Positions 9,612-18,475 of a stretch of 64,000 bases of DNA are shown here, piece by piece. The number at the start of each line of letters is the position of its first letter. Positions within the stretch are counted from its first letter, which is position 1. Origin of the DNA: Ectothiorhodospira magna (GTDB lineage: Bacteria > Pseudomonadota > Gammaproteobacteria > Ectothiorhodospirales > Ectothiorhodospiraceae); contig NZ_FOFO01000002.1 in NCBI RefSeq assembly GCF_900110965.1, positions 62,001 to 126,000 of the forward strand, written 5' to 3'. The notes below the pieces were generated by a model. That model searched no databases, was not told the DNA's origin, and saw only the letters and a program-made list of their open reading frames with translations. The position numbers and the translations under genes were made by a program.

Positions 9612-10553
9612 ATGATGAATATTCGCACGCTATGTGTCCTTGGAGGCACCGGGTTTACAGGCACCCATGTGGTGGCACGACTGGCCGCGGAAGGCCGTCA
9701 GGTCAAGGTACTCACCCGCCATGTCAGTCGGCATCGGCACCTGCTGGTGCTGCCGGGGGTGCAACTGGTGGCTGCGGACTGCCACGATCCCCAAGTGTTG
9801 CGGACCCATTTTGCCGGCTGTGACGGGGTGATCAACCTGGTGGGTATTCTCAATGAGCGGGGGCGGGATGGCAGCGGTTTTCGTCATGCCCATGTGGCCC
9901 TGGCCCGCACGGTGATCGAGGCGGCTGCAGATGCCCAGGTGGGGCGTGTGCTGCACATGAGTGCTCTCAATGCCGATGCGGCCAATGGGGCCAGCCATTA
10001 CCTGCGCACCAAGGGAGAAGGGGAAAACATTGTGCATACCCTGGCCGGACCGGTTCGGGTGACCAGTTTTCGGCCTTCGGTGATTTTTGGCCCCGGTGAC
10101 AGTTTCTTCAACCGCTTCGCCCGCCTGCTGCGCCTGACGCCGGTGTTGCCCCTGGCCTGTCCGAACGCCCGCTTTGCGCCGGTCTATGTGGGGGATGTGG
10201 CCGGTCGTATGATCGCGGCCCTGGAGGACCGGCGCACCTGGGGACGGCGCATCGAACTCTGCGGTCCTGGCACCTATACCCTCAAGGAACTGGTGACCTA
10301 TACCGCCCAGGTCATGGCCCGTCGCCGCCTGATCCTGGGGCTGTCCGATGGCCTGTCCCGGTGGCAGGCGCGGATCATGACATACGTTCCCGGTAAACCC
10401 TTCACCCTGGACAACTACTATTCCATGAGCCGGGACAGTGTGTGTCAGGGGCCGGATTGCTGCCCCACCGCCATCGAAGCCATTGTGCCCGGTTATCTGG
10501 GAGACCGGGAGCGCCATGCCCGGTTGCACCAGTTGCGCAGTGAGCGCCGCTGA
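9612..10553 (+). CDS. NDUFA9-like complex I accessory family NAD(P)H-binding protein
   Basis: Atypical short-chain dehydrogenase of the NDUFA9/YbjT-like group: 313 residues with Rossmann motif [12 protein letters not shown] near the start, [18 protein letters not shown] and [12 protein letters not shown]. Bacterial relatives are usually annotated as complex I NDUFA9-subunit family proteins, but a role in NADH dehydrogenase is not shown by this sequence. It begins ATGATG, is divergent from the dehydrogenase, and is followed 2 nt later by cca, so the two are probably co-transcribed. A TATACT at 9527 is a possible -10. Confidence 0.88.
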   Translation: MMNIRTLCVLGGTGFTGTHVVARLAAEGRQVKVLTRHVSRHRHLLVLPGVQLVAADCHDPQVLRTHFAGCDGVINLVGILNERGRDGSGFRHAHVALARTVIEAAADAQVGRVLHMSALNADAANGASHYLRTKGEGENIVHTLAGPVRVTSFRPSVIFGPGDSFFNRFARLLRLTPVLPLACPNARFAPVYVGDVAGRMIAALEDRRTWGRRIELCGPGTYTLKELVTYTAQVMARRRLILGLSDGLSRWQARIMTYVPGKPFTLDNYYSMSRDSVCQGPDCCPTAIEAIVPGYLGDRERHARLHQLRSERR

Positions 10554-10555
10554 TC

Positions 10556-11803
10556 ATGGACTGTTATCTGGTGGGCGGAGCGGTGCGGGATGCCCTTCTG
10601 GGGCTGCCGGTCCGGGAGCGGGACTGGGTGGTGGTGGGCACCACGGTGGATGCCATGCTGGCCCAGGGATTTAAACAGGTGGGTCGGGACTTTCCGGTCT
10701 TTTTGCATCCACAGACCCGCGAGGAATACGCCCTGGCCCGCACCGAGCGCAAGACCGCCCCCGGTTACCGGGGGTTTGAGGTCCACGCCGCCCCGGATGT
10801 GACCCTGCAGGACGACCTGGAACGGCGGGATTTGACCATCAACGCCATGGCCCAGGATGCCCAGGGACAGTTGATTGATCCGTTTGGTGGCCAGAAGGAT
10901 CTGGCGGCCCGGCGGTTGCGCCATGTGTCTGCCGCCTTTGCTGAAGACCCGGTGCGTATCCTGCGGGTGGCCCGCTTTGCTGCGCGTCTGGGGCCTTTGG
11001 GATTTACCGTGGCCCCGGAGACTTTGGCGTTGATGCAGCAGATGGTGGCCGCCGGCGAGGTGGATGCCCTGGTGCCGGAACGGGTCTGGCAGGAGCTGGA
11101 ACGGACATTGGCCGGCCCCTGTCCATCCCGGTTCTTCCAGGTGCTGCGGGCCTGTGGCGCACTGGCGGTGCTGTTCCCGGAACTGGAGCGCCTGTATGGC
11201 GTGCCCCAGCCGCCCCGCTATCACCCGGAAGTGGATACCGGCGTCCATACCTTTATGGTGCTGGATCAGGCCGAGGGATTGTCCACCGATCCGGTGGTGC
11301 GGTTTGCGGCCCTCACCCATGATCTGGGTAAGGGAAATACCCCCAAGGATATCCTGCCCAGCCACCACGGCCATGAGCAACGGGGGGTGGTACTGGTGGA
11401 TCAGCTCTGTGACCGCTACCGTATTCCTGGCCGCTACCGGGAGTCCGCCCGGTTGGTGGCCCGTTACCACGGCCATATCCATCGGGTATTTGAACTGCGC
11501 CCGGATACTCTGGCCAAAACCCTGGAGGGACTGGATGCCTACCGGCGCCCGGATCGACTGGAAGGCATTTTGCTGGCCTGTGAAGCCGATTATCGTGGCC
11601 GCACCGGATTTGAGGACAGACCTTATCCCCAGGCCGATTATGTGCGCCAGGCCCATGCCCGTTGTCTGGCCATCCAGGCCGGCCCGCTGGTGGCCCAGGG
11701 CCTCAAGGGGCAGGCCATTACCCAGGCAATGCGCCGACTACGGATTGAAGCCCTGACCCAGTTGCGACGGGCCTACACCGACCGGGTACCCGACGGCACT
11801 TGA
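10556..11803 (+). CDS. cca: Multifunctional CCA-adding tRNA nucleotidyltransferase
   Basis: Adds or repairs the 3' CCA end of tRNAs. The 415 residues begin with the class II nucleotidyltransferase signature [16 protein letters not shown] and RERDWVVVG, followed by [13 protein letters not shown]. The C-terminal half has an HD domain (HTFMVLD ... THDLGKG, about 230-265), which identifies the gammaproteobacterial multifunctional form with phosphatase/phosphodiesterase activity. Length agrees with the E. coli enzyme. Confidence 0.97.
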   Translation: MDCYLVGGAVRDALLGLPVRERDWVVVGTTVDAMLAQGFKQVGRDFPVFLHPQTREEYALARTERKTAPGYRGFEVHAAPDVTLQDDLERRDLTINAMAQDAQGQLIDPFGGQKDLAARRLRHVSAAFAEDPVRILRVARFAARLGPLGFTVAPETLALMQQMVAAGEVDALVPERVWQELERTLAGPCPSRFFQVLRACGALAVLFPELERLYGVPQPPRYHPEVDTGVHTFMVLDQAEGLSTDPVVRFAALTHDLGKGNTPKDILPSHHGHEQRGVVLVDQLCDRYRIPGRYRESARLVARYHGHIHRVFELRPDTLAKTLEGLDAYRRPDRLEGILLACEADYRGRTGFEDRPYPQADYVRQAHARCLAIQAGPLVAQGLKGQAITQAMRRLRIEALTQLRRAYTDRVPDGT

Positions 11804-11814
11804 GGCCGGGTCGG

Positions 11815-13008
11815 TCACAGGCGATGGCTCAGGTCATGCTGGGCAAACCCCATCAGGGGAATATCCACCCCTCGCCCCAGGGCCATCACCTGAAACCGTT
11901 CCCCCATCTCTCCGGGCAGGGTGAGGGTACGCACCTGGGCTGCCAGGGCCATCTGGGCGCGTACATCCTCCTGACAACGGGCTGCAAAAGCCGCCTCCAG
12001 TCCGGTGCCGAACAAAAACCAGGCCTGGGTGGTATATCCCAGCAAGGTCAGATCCGCCCCGGCCCCGGCCCTGGCCACCGCCGAAAAATCCACATTGGCG
12101 GTCAGGTCCATCAGTCCCGGCCATATCAGGGGATCGGTGAGCATCCGGTGGCGATAATGGGCGATCAATGTGCCCTGGCGTCGTTCGGGGCTGTAATATT
12201 CCCGGCCCGGATAGCCATAATCCACCAATAGCAACACCCCTGCCGCCAGACACTCCGCCACGGCCATGATCCAGGGGGCTAGTCCCGGATTGAATTCCGA
12301 CTGATAACCTGCACCCCAGTGACCACCGGCAGCCTGATGCAGGGTGTGTACCGCTGCTGTCATGGTGTCATCGGCGGGACGATCCGCCCAGATCACCCCC
12401 TCGGCGGTGATCTGCACTCCCCGGCGCAGCACCTGATCCGGGTGCCAGATGAACAGCTCCACCGGCAGGGCATCGAGCACTTCATTGGCCAGCATCACCC
12501 CCCGAAATGTCCCCGGTTCGGGCAGCCGGTCCAGCCATTGGACCCGGGCGGCCAGCGCCTCCGGCAATTGGGACAAGGTGGCCTGTTGTCGCTGGCGCAG
12601 GTCCGGGCTGGTGTCCAGGATCAGGTAATGATCCGGCAGGGCATCCTGTTGCGCCAGGGTATCGAGCACCTGGGCCGCCAACTGGCCGGTACCGGCGCCA
12701 AATTCCAGAATATCCCCACCCCCCAGGGTATCGAGCACCTGGGCACATTGACGGGCCAGACAATGGCCAAACAGGGGGGATTGCTCCGGGGCGGTGACAA
12801 AGTCTCCGGCGGCCCCCAGTTTCTGGCTGCCGGCTGCGTAATACCCCAGGCCGGGGGCATACAGGGCCAGGGTCATATAACGATAAAAGGACAGCCAGTT
12901 GCCGTTGCTGCGGCTTTCATCCTGCATCTGTTGCAACAGGCGCTGGCTCAGGGCCAGGGCATCGGCGGGGGGGGGAGGCAATCGAAAATGTCGGGGCGAT
13001 GGTATCAT
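11815..13008 (-). CDS. SAM-dependent methyltransferase, MidA/NDUFAF7 family
   Basis: PF02636-type class I methyltransferase of 397 residues. It shows FVTAPEQSPLFGHCLARQ, the SAM-binding stretch ILEFGAGTGQLAAQVL (about 100-115) and GVMLANEVLDALPVELF, all hallmarks of the MidA/NDUFAF7 family. The eukaryotic protein methylates an arginine of complex I; the bacterial substrate is unknown. It converges with cca, with 11 nt between the stops. A GTG lies just before the chosen ATG; no good ribosome-binding site discriminates them. Confidence 0.88.
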   Translation of the reverse strand: MIPSPRHFRLPPPPADALALSQRLLQQMQDESRSNGNWLSFYRYMTLALYAPGLGYYAAGSQKLGAAGDFVTAPEQSPLFGHCLARQCAQVLDTLGGGDILEFGAGTGQLAAQVLDTLAQQDALPDHYLILDTSPDLRQRQQATLSQLPEALAARVQWLDRLPEPGTFRGVMLANEVLDALPVELFIWHPDQVLRRGVQITAEGVIWADRPADDTMTAAVHTLHQAAGGHWGAGYQSEFNPGLAPWIMAVAECLAAGVLLLVDYGYPGREYYSPERRQGTLIAHYRHRMLTDPLIWPGLMDLTANVDFSAVARAGAGADLTLLGYTTQAWFLFGTGLEAAFAARCQEDVRAQMALAAQVRTLTLPGEMGERFQVMALGRGVDIPLMGFAQHDLSHRL

Positions 13009-13053
13009 CACAGGTTCTGCTAAAGTCTGGGGTGGGGGAGGGAAGGATTGAGC

Positions 13054-13812
13054 ATGGAACAGCCGTACTTTTCTTCACTGCAGGGCAAGACCGTATTCAT
13101 CACCGGCGGCGCCCGGCGCATCGGTGCCAGCATGGCCCGTCGCCTCCATGCCGAGGGCATGAATCTGGTGATCCATTACCGCCATTCCAGTGATGACGCC
13201 CGCGCCTTGCAAAGGGAACTGAACCAGCTTCGTCCCCATTCGGTTCAACTGGTGGGAGGCGACCTGCTGGTGGCCGGGGCGGTGACACAACTGGCGGAGG
13301 CAGCCGTGGCGGCCTTTGGCGGGCTGGATGTCCTGATCAACAATGCCTCTACCTTTTATCCCACCCCATTGGGCCAGATCACCGAAGCCCACTGGAATGA
13401 TCTCATGGGCACCAACCTCAAGGCACCCCTGTTTCTGTCCCAGGCCCTGGCGCCGACCCTGATGGCCAGAAACGGCTGTATTATCAATATCGTCGACACC
13501 CACGCCCGCTATCCCCTCAAGGATTATCCGGTGTACTGCGCGGCCAAGGCCGGATTATGGCTGCTGACCCAGTCCCTGGCCCGGGAACTGGGGCCGCGGG
13601 TGCGGGTGAATGGCATTGCACCGGGGGCGATTCTGTGGCCAGAGGCGGCAGAAAACACCGCCGGCCATGACACCATGATCCGCCATACCGCCCTTCAGCG
13701 GGAAGGAGACCCGGATGACATTGCCCGCACGGCCCTGTTTTTGATCCGGGACGGCGGTTACATCACCGGACAGGTGATTGCGGTGGATGGTGGCCGCTCG
13801 ATGGCCCAATAG
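13054..13812 (+). CDS. Pteridine reductase (short-chain dehydrogenase, FolM/PTR1-like)
   Basis: Short-chain dehydrogenase of 252 residues that probably reduces pteridines such as dihydrobiopterin, dihydrofolate or dihydromonapterin with NADPH. It has ITGGARRIGASMARRLH (the RRIG variant of the Gly-rich motif, typical of pteridine reductases), NNAS, and YPVYCAAKAGLW with the catalytic Tyr and Lys; the C terminus is GYITGQVIAVDGGRSM. The ATG at 13054 has GGAAGG 7 nt upstream; a TTG two codons earlier is less likely. Its 3' end overlaps the convergent GlcF-like gene by about 50 nt. Confidence 0.87.
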   Translation: MEQPYFSSLQGKTVFITGGARRIGASMARRLHAEGMNLVIHYRHSSDDARALQRELNQLRPHSVQLVGGDLLVAGAVTQLAEAAVAAFGGLDVLINNASTFYPTPLGQITEAHWNDLMGTNLKAPLFLSQALAPTLMARNGCIINIVDTHARYPLKDYPVYCAAKAGLWLLTQSLARELGPRVRVNGIAPGAILWPEAAENTAGHDTMIRHTALQREGDPDDIARTALFLIRDGGYITGQVIAVDGGRSMAQ

Positions 13813-15022
13813 CGGCTGCCGGTCCCAGTCGGGTGGCCATGAGTCGGGCCGGATTGAGTACCGGCACCGTCAGTCCCCGGCGCCGGATCCCGGCGGCCAG
13901 ATGCAGGCCACAGCCCACATTGGCGGTCACCAGCACATCTGGCGCCAATGCCTCCAGGGCCTCCAGTTTGGGGGCCAGCAACTGATCGGCCATTCGGGGA
14001 TCGGTCAGCATCCGGCTGCCGGCGCCGCCACAGCAGAAGGCATTGTCCGGCAGGGCGACATCGGTCACGCCGGGCAGACGTTGCAGCAGGGCCACCATGA
14101 AGTCCGCTTCACCCAGACCGTGGCGCAGGGTGCAGGGGGTATGAAAGGCCACCTTGAGGGGGGTATCCACCAGCTGCAGCGGCGTCAGGTCCAGATCCGC
14201 CAGTAACCGGCACAGGCCAGTGACCCGCGCTCCGAGTCCATCACCGCCGGCACCGTGCAGATGGACGCGACAGCCACTGTTCAGACTCAGGATCGGCCCC
14301 TCATGGCCGGCAAAGGCCGCCTGATTGCGTCGGGCCAGGGCGGCGGCATCCTTCACGCCACCGGCATGATGGTCCATGGCCCCGCAGCAGACCTGTCCCT
14401 GGGGCACCACAACCTCATATCCCAGTCTGGTGAGCACCTGGACAGCGGCTTCCAGGGTGGGGCCGTCGAAGGTTTCTGCCGTACATCCGGTAAACAGGGA
14501 CACCGTGCCCCTTGTGGCGGTCACCGGGGATGGGGTGCGGGGCCAGCGGGGCGGGGGGGTGACATCGGCTAAAAATGTGGCGTTACGGGCCATGCCGGGT
14601 CTTTGGGCATTCCCCAGGTGCCCGGCCAGCCAGCCCAGCCCCATGCCTCTGGCCAGTCGCAGACTGCCGGACGCCACCCGTCTGGCCCCCGAATGACTGA
14701 GCAGGTATCCCCGGATTGCACCAGAGGGTTGAGGTGGCGGGATCAGAACCCTGCGAGTGGCATCCATCAAATCCCCAAAGGGGACACCGGAAGGACAGAC
14801 CGTTTCGCAGGCCCGGCAGCCCAGACAGCCCTCCAGATGCCGGCGCACCGTTGCATCATCCTTGAGGGCGCCCTGCATCAACCCCTGCATGAGGGTGATG
14901 CGGCCCCTGGGCGAGTCGCCTTCATTACGGTTGATCTGGTAGGTGGGACAATGGGGCAGGCACAGACCGCATTTCACGCAACGGTCGGTATCCCGCAGGA
15001 TATCGGCAGAGTTTGTCATCAT
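13763..15022 (-). CDS. GlcF-like (Fe-S)-binding oxidoreductase subunit
   Basis: Protein of 419 residues with two 4Fe-4S clusters (Cys 15/18/21/25 in CVKCGLCLPHCP and Cys 66/69/72/76 in CLGCRACETVCP) followed by two CCG domains (QVCCGAMDHHAG and AFCCGGAGS), the layout of glycolate oxidase subunit GlcF and related heterodisulfide reductase-type proteins. It probably passes electrons from a flavin dehydrogenase to the quinone pool. No glcD or glcE lies beside it, so its partner is unknown. It starts ATGATG at 15022, only 13 nt downstream of a strong hairpin. Its last residues are read from the strand opposite the pteridine reductase gene. Confidence 0.86.
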   Translation of the reverse strand: MMTNSADILRDTDRCVKCGLCLPHCPTYQINRNEGDSPRGRITLMQGLMQGALKDDATVRRHLEGCLGCRACETVCPSGVPFGDLMDATRRVLIPPPQPSGAIRGYLLSHSGARRVASGSLRLARGMGLGWLAGHLGNAQRPGMARNATFLADVTPPPRWPRTPSPVTATRGTVSLFTGCTAETFDGPTLEAAVQVLTRLGYEVVVPQGQVCCGAMDHHAGGVKDAAALARRNQAAFAGHEGPILSLNSGCRVHLHGAGGDGLGARVTGLCRLLADLDLTPLQLVDTPLKVAFHTPCTLRHGLGEADFMVALLQRLPGVTDVALPDNAFCCGGAGSRMLTDPRMADQLLAPKLEALEALAPDVLVTANVGCGLHLAAGIRRRGLTVPVLNPARLMATRLGPAAAIGPSSGHHPPQSPVR

Positions 15023-15035
15023 TTTACGCAAGAAA

Positions 15036-15055
15036 CCCCGTCCTTCAGGGCGGGG
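15036..15055 (-). repeat. IS200/IS605-type end hairpin upstream of the GlcF-like gene
   Basis: An 8-bp stem (CCCCGCCC / GGACGGGG on the minus strand, one G-T wobble) with tetraloop TGAA, followed by GTTTCTTGCG. This shape and flank resemble subterminal palindromes of IS200/IS605 elements. No transposase remains. It lies 13 nt before the start codon and would form in the mRNA leader. Confidence 0.5.
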
Positions 15056-15122
15056 AGGGATGTATGAGTTTGGGTGACAAGCATAGCCATCGGCCCTCCA
15101 GCAAAAAAAAACCTCACCCACC

Positions 15123-15151
15123 TTGACATGTGCAGTGCAGCATACGATATT
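15123..15151 (+). promoter_or_regulatory. Predicted sigma70 promoter for the candidate sRNA
   Basis: A perfect -35 TTGACA (15123-15128), a 17-nt spacer and -10 GATATT (15146-15151, 4 of 6 matches). The predicted start is about 15158, roughly 160 nt before purH. Confidence 0.6.
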
Positions 15152-15157
15152 AGAATC

Positions 15158-15249
15158 ATATCGTCTCGCGGACCCCTCCGCAGTCGGTATACTCCTCCAT
15201 CCTCCTTTGGTGGTTTTGGCGCGGCTCCCTCAAGTCGCGCTTTTTTTTT
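15158..15249 (+). ncRNA. Candidate small RNA with three C/U-rich hairpin loops
   Basis: About 92 nt bounded by a good promoter and a strong intrinsic terminator, with no convincing coding capacity. Three hairpins can be drawn. Stem GCGGA/TCCGC with loop CCCC lies at 15168-15181. Stem CCATC/GGTGG with loop CTCCTTT lies at 15197-15213. Stem GCGCGGC/GTCGCGC with loop TCCCTCAA lies at 15219-15240, followed by nine T. A further CTCCTCC lies at 15192-15198. Exposed C/U-rich loops that could pair with Shine-Dalgarno regions recall C-rich-loop sRNAs such as Xanthomonas sX13. The alternative is an attenuator leader for purH. Confidence 0.5.
15219..15249 (+). terminator. Intrinsic terminator upstream of purH
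   Basis: A 7-bp GC-rich stem (15219-15225 with 15234-15240, one G-T pair), an 8-nt loop and an uninterrupted run of nine T. It lies between the 15123 promoter and purH, so it either ends a separate small RNA or acts as a purH attenuator. Confidence 0.8.
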
Positions 15250-15278
15250 GCCGGTGGCCCTGGGGTTCTCCGGGCGCG

Positions 15279-15284
15279 TATAAT
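15279..15284 (+). promoter_or_regulatory. Possible purH -10 box
   Basis: A perfect TATAAT lies after the terminator, with a poor -35 candidate (TGGCCC, 18-nt spacing). Transcription would start near 15291, giving purH a short leader independent of the upstream promoter. Confidence 0.4.
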
Positions 15285-15320
15285 TTCCGGTCTTTTTGTC
15301 ATCATCAGACCGGCGAACCC

Positions 15321-16898
15321 ATGACCCAAGCAATGTCCCGACCCGTAACCCGCGCGCTCATCAGCGTTTCCGACAAGACCGGCCTGCTGCCCTTTGCCCA
15401 GGCCCTGGCGACGCGGGGTATCGAGATCCTTTCCACCGGCGGTACCGCAAAACGCCTCATGGAAGCAGGCATCCCGGTGAAGGAAGTCTCCGCCCATACC
15501 GGGTTTCCCGAGATGATGGATGGCCGGGTCAAGACCCTGCATCCGAAGATCCACGGCGGCATCCTGGGGCGTCGGGGCATGGACGACGAGGCCATGCAGA
15601 CCCACCACATCCCCCCCATCGACCTGGTGGTGGTGAATCTTTACCCCTTTGAAGCCACCGTGGCCCACCCCGGCTGCAGCCTGGAAGACGCCATCGAGAA
15701 CATCGACATCGGCGGCCCGGCCATGGTACGGGCCTCGGCCAAGAACCATGCCCATGTGGGCATTGTGGTGGACCCCGCCGACTACGACCGGGTGCTGGAG
15801 GCCCTGGCCGCCGGTGACGGCAGCCTGCCCCATGCCCTGCGCTTTGAACTGGCGGCCAAGGCCTTTGCCCATACTGCCCGTTATGACGGCGCCATCGCCA
15901 ATTACCTGACCGGCGTGCGGGACGAACAGACCCAGGCCCCCTTCCCCGGCACCCTGTCCCTGCAATTTGAAAAAAGCCTGGACCTGCGCTACGGCGAGAA
16001 CCCCCATCAATCCGCCGCTTTCTACCGGGAACGTGATCCCGCCGAGGCCGGCGTGGCCACCGCCCGCCAGATTCAGGGCAAGGCCCTGTCTTTTAATAAT
16101 ATTGCCGACACCGACGCCGCCCTGGAATGTGTGAAGCAGTTCCAGGCCCCGGCCTGTGTCATCGTCAAGCATGCCAACCCCTGCGGCGTGGCCGTGGCCG
16201 ACCACATCCTGGCCGCCTATGACCTGGCCTTTGCCACCGACCCCACCTCCGCCTTCGGCGGCATCATCGCCTTCAACCGCCCCCTGGATGGCAAGACCGC
16301 CGAGGCCATTGTGGCGCGGCAGTTCGTGGAGGTGATCATCGCCCCCGAAGTTTCCCCGGAGGCCGTCAAGGCGGTTTCCGGCAAGCCCAACGTGCGTCTG
16401 CTGGCCTGCGGCCAATGGGGTGAAGCCGGCGGTGGCTGGGATTTCAAGCGGGTCAACGGCGGCCTGCTGGTTCAGGACCGGGATCTGGGCCAGATCAACG
16501 AATCCGACCTGAAGCGGGTCTCCAGGCGTGCCCCCACCGACCAGGAACAGGCGGATCTGCTGTTCGCCTGGCGGGTGGCCAAGTTCGTCAAGTCCAACGC
16601 CATCGTCTACGCTCGGGATGGGCGTACCATCGGCGTTGGTGCCGGCCAGATGAGCCGGGTGTATTCGGCCCGCATCGCTGGCATCAAGGCCGCCGATGAA
16701 AACCTGCAGGTGGCCGGTTCGGTGATGGCTTCGGACGCCTTTTTCCCGTTCCGCGACGGCATCGATGCTGCCCACGAGGCCGGTATCACCGCCGTGATCC
16801 AGCCCGGCGGCTCCATGCGGGACGAGGAAGTGATTCAGGCGGCCAATGAACATGGCATGGCCATGCTGTTCACGGGCATGCGACATTTTCGGCATTGA
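15321..16898 (+). CDS. purH: Bifunctional AICAR transformylase / IMP cyclohydrolase
   Basis: Catalyses the last two steps of IMP synthesis. The 525 residues comprise an N-terminal MGS-like cyclohydrolase domain ([44 protein letters not shown]) and a C-terminal transformylase domain with [13 protein letters not shown] near residue 283. The ATG at 15321 gives the usual length; a second in-frame ATG lies four codons later. purD follows after 16 nt, the classic purHD pair. Confidence 0.97.
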   Translation: MTQAMSRPVTRALISVSDKTGLLPFAQALATRGIEILSTGGTAKRLMEAGIPVKEVSAHTGFPEMMDGRVKTLHPKIHGGILGRRGMDDEAMQTHHIPPIDLVVVNLYPFEATVAHPGCSLEDAIENIDIGGPAMVRASAKNHAHVGIVVDPADYDRVLEALAAGDGSLPHALRFELAAKAFAHTARYDGAIANYLTGVRDEQTQAPFPGTLSLQFEKSLDLRYGENPHQSAAFYRERDPAEAGVATARQIQGKALSFNNIADTDAALECVKQFQAPACVIVKHANPCGVAVADHILAAYDLAFATDPTSAFGGIIAFNRPLDGKTAEAIVARQFVEVIIAPEVSPEAVKAVSGKPNVRLLACGQWGEAGGGWDFKRVNGGLLVQDRDLGQINESDLKRVSRRAPTDQEQADLLFAWRVAKFVKSNAIVYARDGRTIGVGAGQMSRVYSARIAGIKAADENLQVAGSVMASDAFFPFRDGIDAAHEAGITAVIQPGGSMRDEEVIQAANEHGMAMLFTGMRHFRH

Positions 16899-16914
16899 TT
16901 CCTGGGGTTAACGA

Positions 16915-18195
16915 ATGAACATTCTCATCATTGGCGGCGGTGGCCGCGAACATGCCCTGGCCTGGAAGGCAGCCCGGTCGCCCCGGGTGGATACGGTTTT
17001 TGTGGCCCCCGGCAATGGGGGCACGGCCAGGGAAGCGGGCTGCCGCAATCTGGATATCGGCGCCGAGGACATCCCCGGCCTGCTGGCCTTTGCCCGCAAG
17101 GAAAACATCGACCTGACCATCGTCGGCCCCGAGGCCCCTCTGGTGGCCGGGGTTGTGGACGCCTTTCAGGCTGAGGGTCTGGCCATTTTCGGCCCCACCC
17201 AGGACGCCGCCCGTCTGGAAGGCTCCAAGGCATTTTCCAAGGATTTTCTGGCCCGCCACCACATTCCCACGGCGGCTTACGGCAGTTTCACGGATCTGGA
17301 CGAGGCATTGGCCTACCTGCGTGCCCAGGGGGCGCCCATTGTGGTCAAGGCCGATGGACTGGCCGCCGGCAAGGGGGTGATCCTGGCCCGGACCCTGGCG
17401 GAAGCGGAGGCCGCGGTGCGTGACATGCTGGCGGGCAATGCCTTTGGTCAGGCCGGTCACCGGGTGGTGATCGAGGAGTTCCTCAGCGGCGAGGAGGCCA
17501 GTTTCATCTGCATGGTGGACGGCGAGCATGTGCTGCCCATGGCCACCTCCCAGGACCACAAGGCCCGGGACAACGGCGACCAGGGCCCCAACACCGGCGG
17601 CATGGGTGCCTATTCCCCGGCCCCGGTGGTCACTCCCGAGATCCATGCGCGCATCATGAACCAGGTGATCCTGCCCACGGTGCGGGGCATGGCCGCCGAA
17701 GGCACCCCTTACACCGGCTTTCTCTATGCCGGGGTGATGATCGATGCCCAGGGCATCCCCAAGGTGCTGGAATTCAATTGCCGCTTCGGTGACCCGGAAA
17801 CCCAGCCCATCATGATGCGGCTGCGTTCGGACCTGATCGAACTGGTGGAAGCCGCTCTGGCGGGTCGCCTGGACCGGACCCAGGCCGACTGGGACCCCCG
17901 TGCTGCCCTGGGGGTGGTACTGGCGGCAGGCGGCTATCCCGCCGATTACCGCAAGGGGGATATGATCCAGGGCCTGCCGGATACCGATGCCGAAGATGCC
18001 AAGGTGTTCCATGCGGGCACGGCCCTGAAGGACGGCCAGGTGGTCACCCAGGGCGGGCGGGTACTGTGCGCCGTGGGACTGGGGGAGCGGGTCAGTGATG
18101 CCCAGGCCCGGGCCTACGCCCTGACAAGGCAGATCCACTGGGATGATGTCTACTATCGAACCGATATCGGGCATCGGGCCGTGGCCAGGGAGTGA
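16915..18195 (+). CDS. purD: Phosphoribosylamine-glycine ligase
   Basis: ATP-grasp enzyme joining glycine to phosphoribosylamine (GAR synthetase). The 426 residues begin MNILIIGGGGREHALAWK. They include IVVKADGLAAGKGVI, the conserved DHKARDNGDQGPNTGGMGAY region and EFNCRFGDPETQ near the metal-binding site. Length matches the family. It shares an operon with purH. Confidence 0.97.
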   Translation: MNILIIGGGGREHALAWKAARSPRVDTVFVAPGNGGTAREAGCRNLDIGAEDIPGLLAFARKENIDLTIVGPEAPLVAGVVDAFQAEGLAIFGPTQDAARLEGSKAFSKDFLARHHIPTAAYGSFTDLDEALAYLRAQGAPIVVKADGLAAGKGVILARTLAEAEAAVRDMLAGNAFGQAGHRVVIEEFLSGEEASFICMVDGEHVLPMATSQDHKARDNGDQGPNTGGMGAYSPAPVVTPEIHARIMNQVILPTVRGMAAEGTPYTGFLYAGVMIDAQGIPKVLEFNCRFGDPETQPIMMRLRSDLIELVEAALAGRLDRTQADWDPRAALGVVLAAGGYPADYRKGDMIQGLPDTDAEDAKVFHAGTALKDGQVVTQGGRVLCAVGLGERVSDAQARAYALTRQIHWDDVYYRTDIGHRAVARE

Positions 18196-18212
18196 TCCCG
18201 GGAAGCCAAAAA

Positions 18213-18241
18213 ATCCATCCAGGATTTTCCCCTGGATGGAT
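18213..18241. repeat. 11-bp inverted repeat in the purD-rho interval
   Basis: ATCCATCCAGG and its exact complement flank a 7-nt loop. On the plus strand it is preceded by A6 and has no following T-run. Read on the minus strand it ends in T6 and looks like an intrinsic terminator, but no minus-strand gene is seen upstream. It may end purHD transcription or belong to the rho leader. Confidence 0.5.
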
Positions 18242-18475
18242 GAGTTAAGCGCAGAGAGATATAACGGGCTGGACGGCCTGCGGATTGCGTGTTAACGTAG
18301 CGTCCATCAAAAATTCATACCCATTGTCTTGTTGTCCGCCCGCCCGGGTGGTGTCCCTTCTCGAATTCAGATCAGATCCGACCCAATCCGAAACTGGTGT
18401 CCCTGGACCATGTCTTGCGGCTCGGCCTGTCCGGCCCGAAGACTTTCACCGATCATCCCGCCTCCGAACCTCGAT

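Noticed and set aside
15156-16895. 579-codon frame opposite purH
   Set aside because: Gly/His-rich antisense shadow; purH motifs are complete on the other strand.
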